From: [Clostridium] methylpentosum DSM 5476
Lineage (GTDB): Bacteria > Bacillota > Clostridia > Oscillospirales > Ruminococcaceae
DNA: 64,000 nt
NCBI GenBank assembly: GCA_000158655.1
Contig: EQ973344.1
Coordinates: 1,260,211-1,324,210 of the forward strand
Reading direction: 5' to 3'
Under the pieces are notes generated by a model, which ran no database searches, was not told the origin of the DNA, and saw nothing but the letters and a program-made list of their open reading frames with translations. Each line of letters begins with the position of its first letter. The first letter of the stretch is position 1. Position numbers and translations under genes: made by a program. Shown one piece after another: positions 1 through 8,652 of the stretch.

Positions 1-2
1 AA

Positions 3-758
3 TTTTACGGACTGCACCACCTCGGAGCAGTGGCGCCCGGCTACCAGGCAGACCTGGTGCTGCTCGACGATGTGCGAACTGCTTCGGTCTGCGCCGTTTA
101 TCACGGCGGAAAGCTTGTATCGGAAAACAGGAGCAAACCGGAAACAACGCCCAGTCCCTATCCGGAAAGCCTCGTTCACTCCGTCAACCCGGCCCCAGTT
201 TCACAAAGGGATTTACAGCTTCAATTGGACGGGTCACCCTTTCCCTGCATCGAGATCATCCCCAACCAGATCCTCACCAAATGCGCCATGGAGATTCCGC
301 CCGCTGTGGACGGTTTGTTTGTCCCACAGGGGAATTACCGCAAAATCGCGGTGATCGAACGCCACCACGCGACCGGCAAGCTCGGCGTCGGGGTGCTCAA
401 GGGATTTCCTGTCAACGGGGCGATTGCCTCAACAGTGGGCCATGACTCCCACAACCTCATTGTCATCGGCAACAATGACGCCGATATGCTCGCGGCAATC
501 GACGAGCTCAAACGATGCCAGGGCGGCTTCACCATCGTCCAAGACGGCAGGGTGCTCGGCACCCTCCCCCTCCCGGTCTGCGGTCTGATGACGGATGAGG
601 ACACCGACACAGTGGAGCAAAAGCTCGCCGCCCTGCTCAAAACCGCGCACAGTGCCGGAATTCCCCACGGTTTTGAGCCGTTTATCGCAATGTCATTTCT
701 CGCCCTTCCGGTCATCCCCGAAATTCGGTTGACAGACCGTGGAATTGTAAAATTATAG
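3..758 (+). CDS. ade: adenine deaminase, C-terminal part (5' end outside window)
   Basis: The frame is open from the window edge, so the N-terminal metal-binding amidohydrolase part lies upstream; about 251 C-terminal residues are visible. Adenine deaminase hydrolyses adenine to hypoxanthine and ammonia in cytosolic purine salvage. The visible part begins with the end of the amidohydrolase fold (GAVAPGYQADLVLLDD, a typical strand after the barrel) and continues into the adenine deaminase C-terminal domain, marked by the segment STVGHDSHNLIVIG and a glycine-rich core. The next gene follows after 19 bases. Family assignment rests on these segments; the catalytic residues cannot be checked here. 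Confidence 0.85.
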   Translation, partial: FYGLHHLGAVAPGYQADLVLLDDVRTASVCAVYHGGKLVSENRSKPETTPSPYPESLVHSVNPAPVSQRDLQLQLDGSPFPCIEIIPNQILTKCAMEIPPAVDGLFVPQGNYRKIAVIERHHATGKLGVGVLKGFPVNGAIASTVGHDSHNLIVIGNNDADMLAAIDELKRCQGGFTIVQDGRVLGTLPLPVCGLMTDEDTDTVEQKLAALLKTAHSAGIPHGFEPFIAMSFLALPVIPEIRLTDRGIVKL

Positions 759-777
759 CAGTAAGGGGGGATGCTAC

Positions 778-1155
778 ATGAAAAAACAGTGGTATGGAGT
801 CAAGCTCCTCTACCGATATAAAATTAAGGACCAGCCCGAGGGGCCGGTGTGCAGGACGCTGTTTGAGGAATCGGTCGTGTTGGTCAAGGCAAAGTCCTTT
901 GACCACGCCTATGAAAAGGTGGAAAAGCGCGCCCGCAAGGAGCACGAGGTCTATGTAAATACATCCGGCCAGCAGGTGACCCGCACCTTTGACCAGTCCA
1001 TTGACTGCTTCTGGCTCTTTGATCAGCCGGCATCCCACACCGAGGTCTACTCCTCTCATTTCTCTGTCCCGGAGGGAGCGCGGATCAAAGAGACGCTCGA
1101 GCACAGATACAGTTTCTGCAGCAGCGAAGAAATGCAACTTCTCCGCCGCAAATAG
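778..1155 (+). CDS. DUF4288-type small cytosolic protein
   Basis: This 125-residue protein resembles the DUF4288 family: an N-terminal WYGVKLLYRYKI strand, a central LFEESVVLVKAKSFDHAYEKVEKRA segment split by a helix, and a conserved tryptophan/phenylalanine near SIDCFWLFD. The family has no established function; members are small soluble proteins of Firmicutes. No signal peptide or membrane segment is visible. The ATG follows a purine-rich ribosome site (aagggggg) at about 768-775. It sits 19 bases after the deaminase stop, so it may be cotranscribed with it, although there is no obvious functional link. Confidence 0.6.
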   Translation: MKKQWYGVKLLYRYKIKDQPEGPVCRTLFEESVVLVKAKSFDHAYEKVEKRARKEHEVYVNTSGQQVTRTFDQSIDCFWLFDQPASHTEVYSSHFSVPEGARIKETLEHRYSFCSSEEMQLLRRK

Positions 1156-1254
1156 CCGAAAAATCGGGCCCGCAACCACTGGTTGACAGATTTGTCCGCT
1201 CCGCTTGGTAGCGGTGGCGGGAAAAAAGTGCTATGCTGGCGGAGAGGTGATAAC

Positions 1255-2040
1255 ATGCAATTGAATGAAAAACTACAAATCCTCCGCAAGGAGGCGGGGC
1301 TGTCGCAGGAACGGCTCGCCGAAAAGCTCGGCGTCTCCCGCCAGGCGGTTTCCAAATGGGAATCTGGGCAGTCGACACCGGATATCGAAAACCTGAGCGC
1401 GCTCAGCGATCTGTTCGGGGTGACACTTGACGAGCTGATAAAAAAAGAAAGCGCCCCTCAGCCGGCGCAGGCAGTCCGCCCTGCCTATGGCGGAACTGCG
1501 CGCAGCTATCGTTTTGAATATGAGTACAAGAGCAAACGAAAGTTTCTCGGCCTCCCACTGGTGCACATCCATATTGGGCGAGGTCTGTGCAAAGCCAAGG
1601 GAATTCTCGCCATCGGCAATCTATCCGCCGGCCTGCTCTCATTCGGGCTGATCTCGGCAGGTGTGCTCAGCATTGGGGCGCTCTCGCTCGGCCTCGTCGC
1701 CTTCGGCGCACTGGCAATCGGGCTGCTGCTCGCAATCGGCGGTTTTTCGGCCGGCACTTTTGCAGTCGGCGGTATCTGTGCTGGAGTGTTTGCACTCGGC
1801 GGGATCGCCATTGGGATGTTTTCTACCGGAGGAGTGGCAATCGCCTCCCACGTGGCGATCGGAGGATTTGCCTCGGGCCACATCGCGATTGGAGACGTCG
1901 CGCACGGGGTTCAGACCATCCACATCGATGCGAACAGCCTGACCAGCATTTCCGCCGAGCAGGTGCGCACCCTGATCCAGCAGGAGTTTCCCGGCCTATG
2001 GCAGTTCGCGGTGGATTGGTGCACCCTGTTTTTCCGCTGA
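1255..2040 (+). CDS. XRE-family regulator with C-terminal five-residue repeat domain
   Basis: The 261-residue protein starts with a classical Cro/C1-type helix-turn-helix (about residues 5-60; motif SQERLAEKLGVSRQAVSKWE), followed by a linker and then about 100 residues of strict five-residue periodicity of the form [LIV][SA]xGx (for example LSAGL, LSFGL, ISAGV, LSIGA), before a short charged tail. The ATG at 1255 is preferred because a ribosome site (ggagaggtg) precedes it and the helix-turn-helix starts directly after; an upstream in-frame extension to 1183 has no such support. A TGcTATGCT extended -10 element lies at 1229-1237. The repeat may form a beta-solenoid or a membrane-associated sheet; its role is unknown. 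Confidence 0.75.
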   Translation: MQLNEKLQILRKEAGLSQERLAEKLGVSRQAVSKWESGQSTPDIENLSALSDLFGVTLDELIKKESAPQPAQAVRPAYGGTARSYRFEYEYKSKRKFLGLPLVHIHIGRGLCKAKGILAIGNLSAGLLSFGLISAGVLSIGALSLGLVAFGALAIGLLLAIGGFSAGTFAVGGICAGVFALGGIAIGMFSTGGVAIASHVAIGGFASGHIAIGDVAHGVQTIHIDANSLTSISAEQVRTLIQQEFPGLWQFAVDWCTLFFR

Positions 2041-2112
2041 CCTGTTCCAGGGAATGCGCCGCTGTTCAACCTGCTTCTACCCCTGATTCACAGCCGCATA
2101 ATTCGGAAAGCC

Positions 2113-2149
2113 GCCCCTATCTGTCAGCCGGGACTGAACAGATAGGGGC
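2113..2149 (+). terminator. 12-bp perfect hairpin after the XRE repeat gene
   Basis: Arms at 2113-2124 (GCCCCTATCTGT) and 2138-2149 pair perfectly around a 13-base loop. It lies 73 bases after the stop of the XRE gene. Only a short T-containing tail (gtgttt) follows, so it is a weak intrinsic terminator at best. The rest of 2041-2468 shows no credible gene. Confidence 0.5.
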
Positions 2150-2468
2150 AGTGTTTCGGTTCAAGCATTCTGCACGCGGTTTTGTCTGCCCCCGTTTCGC
2201 ACAGTTGCGCTCCAGCCCACGCGACTGCCTAAGAGGATGCTGTTTCAAATCCCGTTTACATTCCCAGAATGCAATCTCAAGTGATCTTTTCCCACCACCT
2301 CCTGGATCTTGTGATGCTAGGTTTGCTGGATGTAGACTTTGTCGACAAAACTGTCTGCCAAAGAAAAGCTCTGCCGCTTTTAACGGAGGCAAATATCGGT
2401 TAAAACAACCGATGCCAAGCCAAGAAAACGGAAAAGAAACAGAGCATCTTGCAAACCCTTTGGCGGGA

Positions 2469-2497
2469 TTGACACCGACGACAAATTGTGCTAAAAT
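2469..2497 (+). promoter_or_regulatory. sigma-A-type promoter of the MATE gene
   Basis: TTGACA at 2469-2474 and TAAAAT at 2492-2497 are separated by exactly 17 bases, a near-consensus vegetative promoter. It predicts a start near 2504 and a leader of about 100 bases before the MATE start codon. Confidence 0.8.
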
Positions 2498-2536
2498 AAT
2501 TCCGGTTCATCGGAGGGTATATCAAACAAATGATAT

Positions 2537-2586
2537 GCTGGATAAGATGGTTGGCGATCCCAACTGTTTTATCCAGCTTTTTTTGC
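2537..2586 (+). promoter_or_regulatory. terminator-like hairpin in the leader of the MATE gene (candidate attenuator)
   Basis: A stem with outer arms GCTGGATAA / TTATCCAGC and inner arms GTTGG / CCAAC is followed at once by seven T residues and gcttt. It lies downstream of a strong promoter and just upstream of the AGGAGG of the MATE gene (2592-2597). An intrinsic terminator placed between promoter and ribosome site usually signals transcriptional attenuation. No known riboswitch consensus was recognised. Confidence 0.6.
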
Positions 2587-2605
2587 TTTCTAGGAGGTTT
2601 TATCT

Positions 2606-3949
2606 GTGCACGAGGCATCACTGACAAAAGGAAACATCTACACCACCATGATCAAATTTGCCATCCCCTTTTTGCTCGCCAATCTGCTCCAGGCGCTTTA
2701 CGGCGCGGCCGACCTGCTGATTGTCGGTTGGTTCTCCGACTCAGCAGGGCTCTCCGCAGTCGCGACGGGCAGCCAGATTCTGCAGACGCTCACCTGCACC
2801 ATCGTAGGGCTCGCAACCGGCGGCACTGTGCTCATTGGGCGCTTTCTCGGGATGGGACGGGAGGAAGATATAAAACAGACGATCGGCACCATGCTCACCT
2901 TATTCGCCATCCTCGCCGCCGCGCTCACCGCACTGCTGCTGGTGTTTGCCCGCCCTGTTGTGTCGCTGATGCAGGCGCCGCCCGAGGCGTTTGACCAGAC
3001 GGTACAATACACCTTTCTCTGCGGCTGCGGCGTATTTTTCATCTTCGGCTACAACGCGATCAGCGCGGTGCTGCGCGGAATGGGGGACTCCAAAAATCCG
3101 CTGCTCTTTGTCGCCATAGCCTGTGTCTGCAACATCCTGGGCGACCTCATTCTGGTGGGCGGGCTGCACCTCGGCGCGGCGGGCGCCGCGATTGCCACCA
3201 CTGGCTCACAGGGGATCAGCATGGTGCTCGCGGTGATCTTTCTCAAAAGGCGCGGCTTTCTCTTCGACTTTCGGCTCAAAAGCTTTGGTATCCGGCGGGA
3301 CAAGGCGGCAGCGCTGCTCAAACTCGGTCTGCCCATCGCGCTGCAGGAATCCCTTGTCATGCTCTCGTTCCTCTTTATCACTGCGATTGTCAACCACATG
3401 GGGGTGGCCGCCTCGGCTGCGATCGGAGTCACCGAAAAAATCAACCTGTTCACCCTCCTTCCCCCAACTGCGTTTTCCTCCGCAATTGCCGCAATGGTGG
3501 CGCAGAACATGGGTGCAGGGGAAACCGGTCGTTCCCGGCGTTGCCTGCGCATTGGCATTTTGTTCTCCCTTGTGTTCGGTGTGGCCTGCTTTGTGTGGCT
3601 ACAGCTCTCCCCCCAGAGCGCAATGGGGATCTTCACCACAGACCAGGCGGTTGTTGCGGCAGGGTCCCAATACCTGCGGGCGTTCAGTATTGACTGCATC
3701 CTCGTCTGCTTCATGTTCTGTCTCAACGGATTTTTCAACGGCTGCGGGCACTCGGCGTTTTCGATGGCAAACAACCTGCTCTCCACCTTTCTCGTCCGCG
3801 TGCCAGTCGCCTGGCTGTTCAGCCGCATTGCCGGGGCGACGCTGTTTGAAATCGGGCTCGCCGCACCGCTCGCCTCTGCGGTGTCGATTGTCATCGCATT
3901 TGTCTACCTGCGCACCGGAAAATGGAAAAAACTCGGACATTCGAGTTGA
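2606..3949 (+). CDS. MATE-family efflux transporter
   Basis: A 447-residue polytopic membrane protein with about 12 hydrophobic segments and the two-fold repeated MatE layout. The N-terminal half holds a typical first MATE helix (IPFLLANLLQALYGAADLLIVG), and the second half starts near ALLKLGLPIALQESL. MATE proteins export cationic drugs or metabolites in exchange for H+ or Na+. Length matches the family (about 440-460). The start is GTG at 2606, placed 8 bases after taggagg. The leader carries a promoter and a terminator-like hairpin, which suggests inducible expression. Substrate cannot be inferred. Confidence 0.9.
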   Translation: MHEASLTKGNIYTTMIKFAIPFLLANLLQALYGAADLLIVGWFSDSAGLSAVATGSQILQTLTCTIVGLATGGTVLIGRFLGMGREEDIKQTIGTMLTLFAILAAALTALLLVFARPVVSLMQAPPEAFDQTVQYTFLCGCGVFFIFGYNAISAVLRGMGDSKNPLLFVAIACVCNILGDLILVGGLHLGAAGAAIATTGSQGISMVLAVIFLKRRGFLFDFRLKSFGIRRDKAAALLKLGLPIALQESLVMLSFLFITAIVNHMGVAASAAIGVTEKINLFTLLPPTAFSSAIAAMVAQNMGAGETGRSRRCLRIGILFSLVFGVACFVWLQLSPQSAMGIFTTDQAVVAAGSQYLRAFSIDCILVCFMFCLNGFFNGCGHSAFSMANNLLSTFLVRVPVAWLFSRIAGATLFEIGLAAPLASAVSIVIAFVYLRTGKWKKLGHSS

Positions 3950-3996
3950 TTTTACGGAATTTTACAAAAATCAAATGTCAAATTTACAAAAAGTTG

Positions 3997-4005
3997 TGTT
4001 ATAAT
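3997..4005 (+). promoter_or_regulatory. extended -10 promoter of ppx-ppk
   Basis: TGTTATAAT at 3997-4005 is a perfect extended -10 element; no good -35 is seen at 17 bases. It lies about 42 bases upstream of the ppx ATG in an AT-rich stretch between the MATE gene and ppx. Confidence 0.6.
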
Positions 4006-4046
4006 AAAAAGTATCAACTGATACTATAGAGAATGGGGATAGCAAA

Positions 4047-4958
4047 ATGATTTGTGCAAGCATTGACGTGGGTTCCAACACAATCCGCCTCTCGATCTAC
4101 CAATGTGAAACCGACGGCATCAAACTGCTGCTCAACAAAAAGACGATGGCCGGGCTTGCCGGCTACGTCGAGGACGGCGCGCTCTCACCCAAGGGCATTC
4201 ACAAGGCGTGCTCTGTCCTCAACAGCTACAAGGACATTGTACACAACTTCGGCATTGAGCAGCTCTACGTCTTTGCGACCGCATCGCTGCGCAACATCAG
4301 CAATTCACAAGAGGCGGTAGCCCAGATCGAGGAAAAGACCGGGCTTGTGATCGACGTCATCACCGGCGAGGAGGAGGCGACGCTCGACTTTATTGGCGCC
4401 ACCCGGCTGATGGACGTCGACGACGGCATCCTCGTCGACATCGGGGGCGGTTCGACCGAAATTGTCGTGTACGAGGACGGGAAAATCCTCAAGGCGGTCA
4501 GCCTGCCGGTCGGATCTCTCAGCCTGTTTTCGGGCTATGTCGGGGGACTGATTCCCACCAATGAGGAGCGCAAGGAGATCCGCCGCGCGGTGATTGATGA
4601 GCTCGACAAAATCGAGGAGCTCCGGCTGTACGACTATCCGGTGATGTGCGGCGTTGGCGGGACGATCCGCGCCGCGCTCAAAATCAACAACGACAAATTT
4701 AACCTCTCAGCCGGCAACCGCACCATTGAGGCGGACAACATCAAAAAAATCCTCAAGTGTCTCAGCGGCAGCTCCAAAGAGACGCTGACCAAAATCTTAC
4801 AGGTGATTCCCGACCGCATTCACACCATTGTCCCTGGCATGATTCTTTTGAACACCATCATCAAATATTTTGGCACCGAGACAATCTATGTCAGCAATTA
4901 CGGGGTGCGCGAAGGGTATCTCAGCCAAAAAATCTTGAAGGAATGTGAGGCAAGATGA
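4047..4958 (+). CDS. ppx: Ppx/GppA-family exopolyphosphatase
   Basis: The 303-residue protein belongs to the ASKHA phosphatase fold: an N-terminal phosphate loop (SIDVGSNTIRLSIY, residues 4-17) and the second loop VDIGGGSTEIVVYEDG near residue 132. It hydrolyses polyphosphate (or pppGpp) from the end. It is of the short form lacking the C-terminal HD-like domains of the E. coli enzyme. Its TGA overlaps the ATG of ppk (ATGA), so synthesis and degradation of polyphosphate are translationally coupled. GppA activity cannot be excluded from sequence; the ppk partner favours Ppx. Confidence 0.9.
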   Translation: MICASIDVGSNTIRLSIYQCETDGIKLLLNKKTMAGLAGYVEDGALSPKGIHKACSVLNSYKDIVHNFGIEQLYVFATASLRNISNSQEAVAQIEEKTGLVIDVITGEEEATLDFIGATRLMDVDDGILVDIGGGSTEIVVYEDGKILKAVSLPVGSLSLFSGYVGGLIPTNEERKEIRRAVIDELDKIEELRLYDYPVMCGVGGTIRAALKINNDKFNLSAGNRTIEADNIKKILKCLSGSSKETLTKILQVIPDRIHTIVPGMILLNTIIKYFGTETIYVSNYGVREGYLSQKILKECEAR

Positions 4959-7102
4959 CCAAAGCCGATTTTCACTACGACGCGAGCTACACCCAGGACC
5001 GGGAGCTATCCTGGCTCAAATTCAACCAGCGGGTACTCGAGGAGGCGAAGGAAAGCTCTGTCCCCCTCTACGAGCGGCTCAAATTCGTCTCAATTTTCAC
5101 CAGCAACCTCGATGAGTTCTTTATGGTGCGGGTGGGCAGCATCTACGACCTCTCGCTGCTCAAAAAAACCCACATCGACAACAAGAGCGGTATGACCCCC
5201 AACGAGCAGTTGAGCGCGATCTTTAAGGCGGTCACCCCGCTGTACAAGCAGCGGGACAAAATCTTTGCCGAGATCGAGGAACAGCTGCGCCAATACGACA
5301 TCTGCAACCTCGGCATCAAGGAACTCGCGGGCAAGGAAAAAAAGTTTATTGACGACTATTTTCACTCCTATGTATTGCCCGTCCTCTCCCCGCAGGTGGT
5401 GGACGCGCACCACCCTTTCCCCCACCTAGTTAACAAATCGATCAACATTGTCGTCATGCTGCGGGATGAGGACAAAAAAACACTCTACGGCATTCTGCCG
5501 ATGCCACACCTGCTCCCCTACCTCGTCTTTTTGCCGGGCAGCTCGGTGCGGTATGTGCAGCTCGAACGGATCCTGCTCGAATACGCAGACGAGGTCTTCC
5601 AGATGTACGAGATCACCGACAAGGCGATCGTCTCGGTCACCCGCAACGCGGACATCAACCCGGACGACGAGAGCTTTGACGTGGAGGACGACTACCGCCT
5701 GCACATGAAAAAGCTGCTCAAAAAACGGGCGCGCCTCGCTCCGGTTCGCCTCGAGGTGCTCGGCGACATCTGTCCCGACCTGCTCAAATTCCTCTGTGAA
5801 AAGCTGAAGTTAAAACCGGAGCAGGTGTTCCACAGCAAGTGCCCGCTCAAAATGTCCTATGTGTTTTCGCTGCTCGAAAAATTTTCCCTCCCCAACCAGA
5901 GGCAGCTCACCTATCCCCCCTTTCAGCCTCAGTACCCGGCAAGCGTGGTCAAGAGTGAGCCGATGATCCGGCAGATCCTGCGGCAGGACATTCTGCTGTT
6001 TTACCCCTATGAGCAGATGGACCCGTTTCTCCGTCTGCTGCGGGAGGCGTCGACCGATCCGAATGTCATCTCGATCAAAATCACTATCTACCGTCTCGCC
6101 AACCAGTCCAAGCTCATTGAGTACCTCACCACAGCGGTGGAAAACAACAAGGACGTCACAGTTCTGATGGAGCTGCGCGCCCGGTTTGACGAGCAGAGCA
6201 ACATCGATTGGTCGGACGTGCTCGAGCAGGCGGGCTGCAAGGTGATCTATGGGTTTGAGAATTTCAAGGTGCACTCTAAAATCTGTCTGATCACCCGCCG
6301 GGAAAAGGCGAAGATCCAGCACATCACCCAGGTGGGCACTGGAAACTACAATGAAAAGACCGCAAAGCTCTACACCGATTTCTGCCTGATGACCGCCAAT
6401 TCCCAGATCGGCAGAGACGCGGCCGCATTTTTTCAGAACATGGCGATTTCCAACCTCGACGGGCAGTATTCCATCATGCTGGTCGCCCCGACCGGTCTCA
6501 AAACCGGAATCATGAAGCTCATCGAAGGGGAAATCTCCAAGGCGCGTTCCGGCGCGCAGGGCAAAATTTTCATGAAGATGAATTCCCTCACCGACCGGGA
6601 AATTATCGACAAGCTCGCTGAGGCCTCCCAGGCTGGGGTGAAGATCGACCTCAACATCCGCGGCATTTGCTGTCTGATCCCCCAGGTGGAGGGGAAGACG
6701 GACAACATCCGAGTCTTCAGCATTGTCGGCCGCTTTTTGGAACATCCTCGCATCTACCGTTTTGGAGACGGCGCCGACGCCCGGATGTACATAGGCTCGG
6801 CTGACATGATGACCCGCAATACCGAACGGCGGGTGGAAATCCTCTGCCCGGTGCTCGACCGGCAGGTGGAAGCGAGAATCAACCGGGTGATCGAAGTGCT
6901 GCTGCGCGACAATGTCAAGGCGCGGGTGCTGCAGAGCAACGCGCTCTATGCAAAGATTCCCCGACTTGACGCCCCGCCACTTGACAGCCAGGAGTACTTC
7001 ATGAACCAGGCGGTCCTCGGCACCAGCAAGCGCGCTGAGCTCGATGCAAAGCGGGAAACCAACAACATCTTCAAAAAGCTGTTCGCTAAATTTAAAAAAT
7101 AA
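4955..7102 (+). CDS. ppk: polyphosphate kinase 1
   Basis: A full-length 715-residue PPK1. It reversibly transfers the gamma-phosphate of ATP onto a growing polyphosphate chain. The N domain starts at YTQDRELSWLKFNQRVL, a PPK1 hallmark. The autophosphorylated histidine of the first phospholipase-D-like domain is H440 in FKVHSKICL, followed by QVGTGNYNEKTAKLYTD; the second conserved histidine is H597 in FLEHPRIYRFG, with MYIGSADMMTRN downstream. Both key residues are present, so the enzyme is probably active. The gene is the second in an ATGA-overlapping operon with ppx. A terminator-like hairpin follows at about 7168. Confidence 0.96.
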   Translation: MTKADFHYDASYTQDRELSWLKFNQRVLEEAKESSVPLYERLKFVSIFTSNLDEFFMVRVGSIYDLSLLKKTHIDNKSGMTPNEQLSAIFKAVTPLYKQRDKIFAEIEEQLRQYDICNLGIKELAGKEKKFIDDYFHSYVLPVLSPQVVDAHHPFPHLVNKSINIVVMLRDEDKKTLYGILPMPHLLPYLVFLPGSSVRYVQLERILLEYADEVFQMYEITDKAIVSVTRNADINPDDESFDVEDDYRLHMKKLLKKRARLAPVRLEVLGDICPDLLKFLCEKLKLKPEQVFHSKCPLKMSYVFSLLEKFSLPNQRQLTYPPFQPQYPASVVKSEPMIRQILRQDILLFYPYEQMDPFLRLLREASTDPNVISIKITIYRLANQSKLIEYLTTAVENNKDVTVLMELRARFDEQSNIDWSDVLEQAGCKVIYGFENFKVHSKICLITRREKAKIQHITQVGTGNYNEKTAKLYTDFCLMTANSQIGRDAAAFFQNMAISNLDGQYSIMLVAPTGLKTGIMKLIEGEISKARSGAQGKIFMKMNSLTDREIIDKLAEASQAGVKIDLNIRGICCLIPQVEGKTDNIRVFSIVGRFLEHPRIYRFGDGADARMYIGSADMMTRNTERRVEILCPVLDRQVEARINRVIEVLLRDNVKARVLQSNALYAKIPRLDAPPLDSQEYFMNQAVLGTSKRAELDAKRETNNIFKKLFAKFKK

Positions 7103-7144
7103 ACGGAACCCCCGGGCTGTGTATAAAGCAACCTCAAAAAATGA

Positions 7145-7815
7145 AACAATAAAAATTGATCAAGCAACTGAAAGGGCTTGTTGTCTGTGAAGAGCAGGCG
7201 GCAAGCCCTTCAGTTTTTCTTTCATTCGGCGATTGTTGTAGTCATTCAGATAATCCTCAAGTTTCTGTTTGAAGAAATCCATAGACTCGAATTCTTGCAA
7301 ATAAAACAAGTTCGCTCTTAAGTAAACCAAAGAGTTTTTATGACAGCATTCTCCAGGCAGCTGCCCGTTCAGCTCAAGATTTGCCGGATGCCTTTCTTTT
7401 TGAGCATACGTTGGTACTGCTTATGCTGGTATTGCCAACTCTGGTCGGAACGGAAAATCAAATTTGTTCCATTCGGGGTGGTTTCAAAAGCCTTATCCAG
7501 CACAGTGGTTACCATACGGTTTTGAGATCATATAACTTACCAGATAGCTGCTATACAAGTCCAGAATGGGCGAAAGATATAGCTTCTCTCCAAATAGACT
7601 GAATTCCGTCACGTCGGTGACCCACTTGTGCCAAATCAATCCCTGCTGGGAAAAGGATAGATGGATGACGCTGATTTCGCGTTAAAAACAGCTGCTCGGT
7701 CGTATATTGCTTGACGTAAAAGATGGCGAATTCGATACTTTCGCGCAAATTCTCCCGATGGCCAAAAGGCTGGCGATGGACATGTCGGATTATCTTGCAC
7801 ACGGGCTGATCCAGT
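7145..7815 (-). pseudogene. decayed IS3-family (IS150-like) transposase OrfB
   Basis: Read on the minus strand, several frames together give the DDE integrase core of IS3-family OrfB: WHKWVTDVTEFSLFGEKLY (first Asp), then SPILDLYSSYLVSYMISKPYGN and an in-frame TAA, then FRSDQSWQYQHKQYQRML (second Asp), then LFGLLKSEL (the Glu block), and finally FFKQKLEDYLNDYNNRR and LKGLPPALHRQQALSVA. The segments lie in order but are broken by at least one stop and several frameshifts, so it cannot make an active protein. No OrfA or clear terminal repeats are seen; it is an old remnant between ppk and the kdp region. Confidence 0.8.
7168..7218 (+). terminator. probable terminator of ppx-ppk inside the IS remnant
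   Basis: CTGaAAGGGCTTG (7168-7180) pairs with CAAGCCCTTCAG (7202-7213) with one bulged A, followed by TTTTTCTTTC. It overlaps the 3' end of the decayed transposase and is the first T-tailed hairpin after ppk. Confidence 0.55.
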
Positions 7816-8413
7816 CAGCTCCCAGCTGCTGAACAGGAGTCTGATCGCACGCCGTGTAAATCCTACTAGGAGGAAAAGCTCTACAGAAAAATGATGCCAT
7901 CATTTCGAGAGGATCCTCATGCATGTATCTGCATCTGCGATTGACCTCACCGCGAGCCAAGATACAGTGTAATCTCCCTGTTTTCCTGAGCTGAAAAGAG
8001 TCGGCTCAACTAAGAGAGCCCATCGTTGCCTCTATCTGCCCGAAAGGAGATGGGTTACACTGTTTTTTGTAAAGCTGCCACCAAATTGTCAGATTTGTCC
8101 TACCCCGCCTGGATATTTAGCACATCCTTTTTAGGCCAGTCGAGATTCTTCTCTCCTGCTTGCAGCAGATACCTAATTCCTCCTGCGCCCTATTAAGGCC
8201 GATGGCTTGAAACAGTCATGCCGCCACAGTTATCACGCAGTCTCAGCTTATCTCACCCAGGAATGTCGCCCCATGGGGTGAACTCCCCCTTTTTTCCCTG
8301 CTGTAAACCTGATTTGCGCCAAAAGGAACAGGCGAATTCAGCGTTCTCAAACCGCCAAAGAGAGACGAATCATTTTGTGCATTTTGCTGCTGGAATTTTC
8401 CCCGGTCCCGCCG
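7816..8413 (+). other. no recognisable gene
   Basis: Between the IS remnant and the small protein gene there is no ORF with a convincing ribosome site or family resemblance on either strand. The stretch may be decayed mobile-element flank. Confidence 0.4.
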
Positions 8414-8467
8414 TATAATAAAAATAGAAAGTTATCGTCTGGCAGTGTGAAAGGCAAGGTGATCTGC

Positions 8468-8611
8468 ATGTTGAAACGTTACCGCGCACAGCTCTTATCC
8501 GCTTTCATTTTGCTGGCCGCCCTGCTTGCCTGTGCAGGGCTCCACCTCTCTTACCAGGCCAGCCAAACCAGCCGCGCGCCGGCTGCCGATTACACACAAA
8601 CTGCACAGTAA
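8468..8611 (+). CDS. 47-residue small membrane protein or lipoprotein
   Basis: The short frame encodes a basic start (MLKRYRAQ), one hydrophobic segment with a lipobox-like end (LLAALLAC, Cys at residue 20) and a polar tail ending TQTAQ. ATG at 8468 is preceded by aaggtgat, and a TATAAT lies at 8414-8419. A strong 17-bp perfect hairpin follows three bases after the stop, which makes a dedicated short transcript credible. I do not recognise the family. It could be a lipoprotein, or a single-span peptide acting near the convergent kdp operon. Coding status is inferred from signals, not homology. Confidence 0.5.
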   Translation: MLKRYRAQLLSAFILLAALLACAGLHLSYQASQTSRAPAADYTQTAQ

Positions 8612-8613
8612 CA

Positions 8614-8652
8614 AGCACAACCCCCTGGCCTTGTTGGCCAGGGGGTTGTGCT
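8614..8652 (+). terminator. 17-bp perfect hairpin (bidirectional terminator candidate)
   Basis: AGCACAACCCCCTGGCC at 8614-8630 pairs perfectly with 8636-8652 around a TTGTT loop. The T-tract is poor on both sides. It separates the small gene from the convergent kdpD. Confidence 0.65.

Noticed and set aside
2530..2994. Upstream ORF starting in the MATE leader
   Set aside because: Considered as a leader peptide for attenuation, but it runs 154 codons out of frame through the MATE gene, so a short regulatory peptide is not supported.
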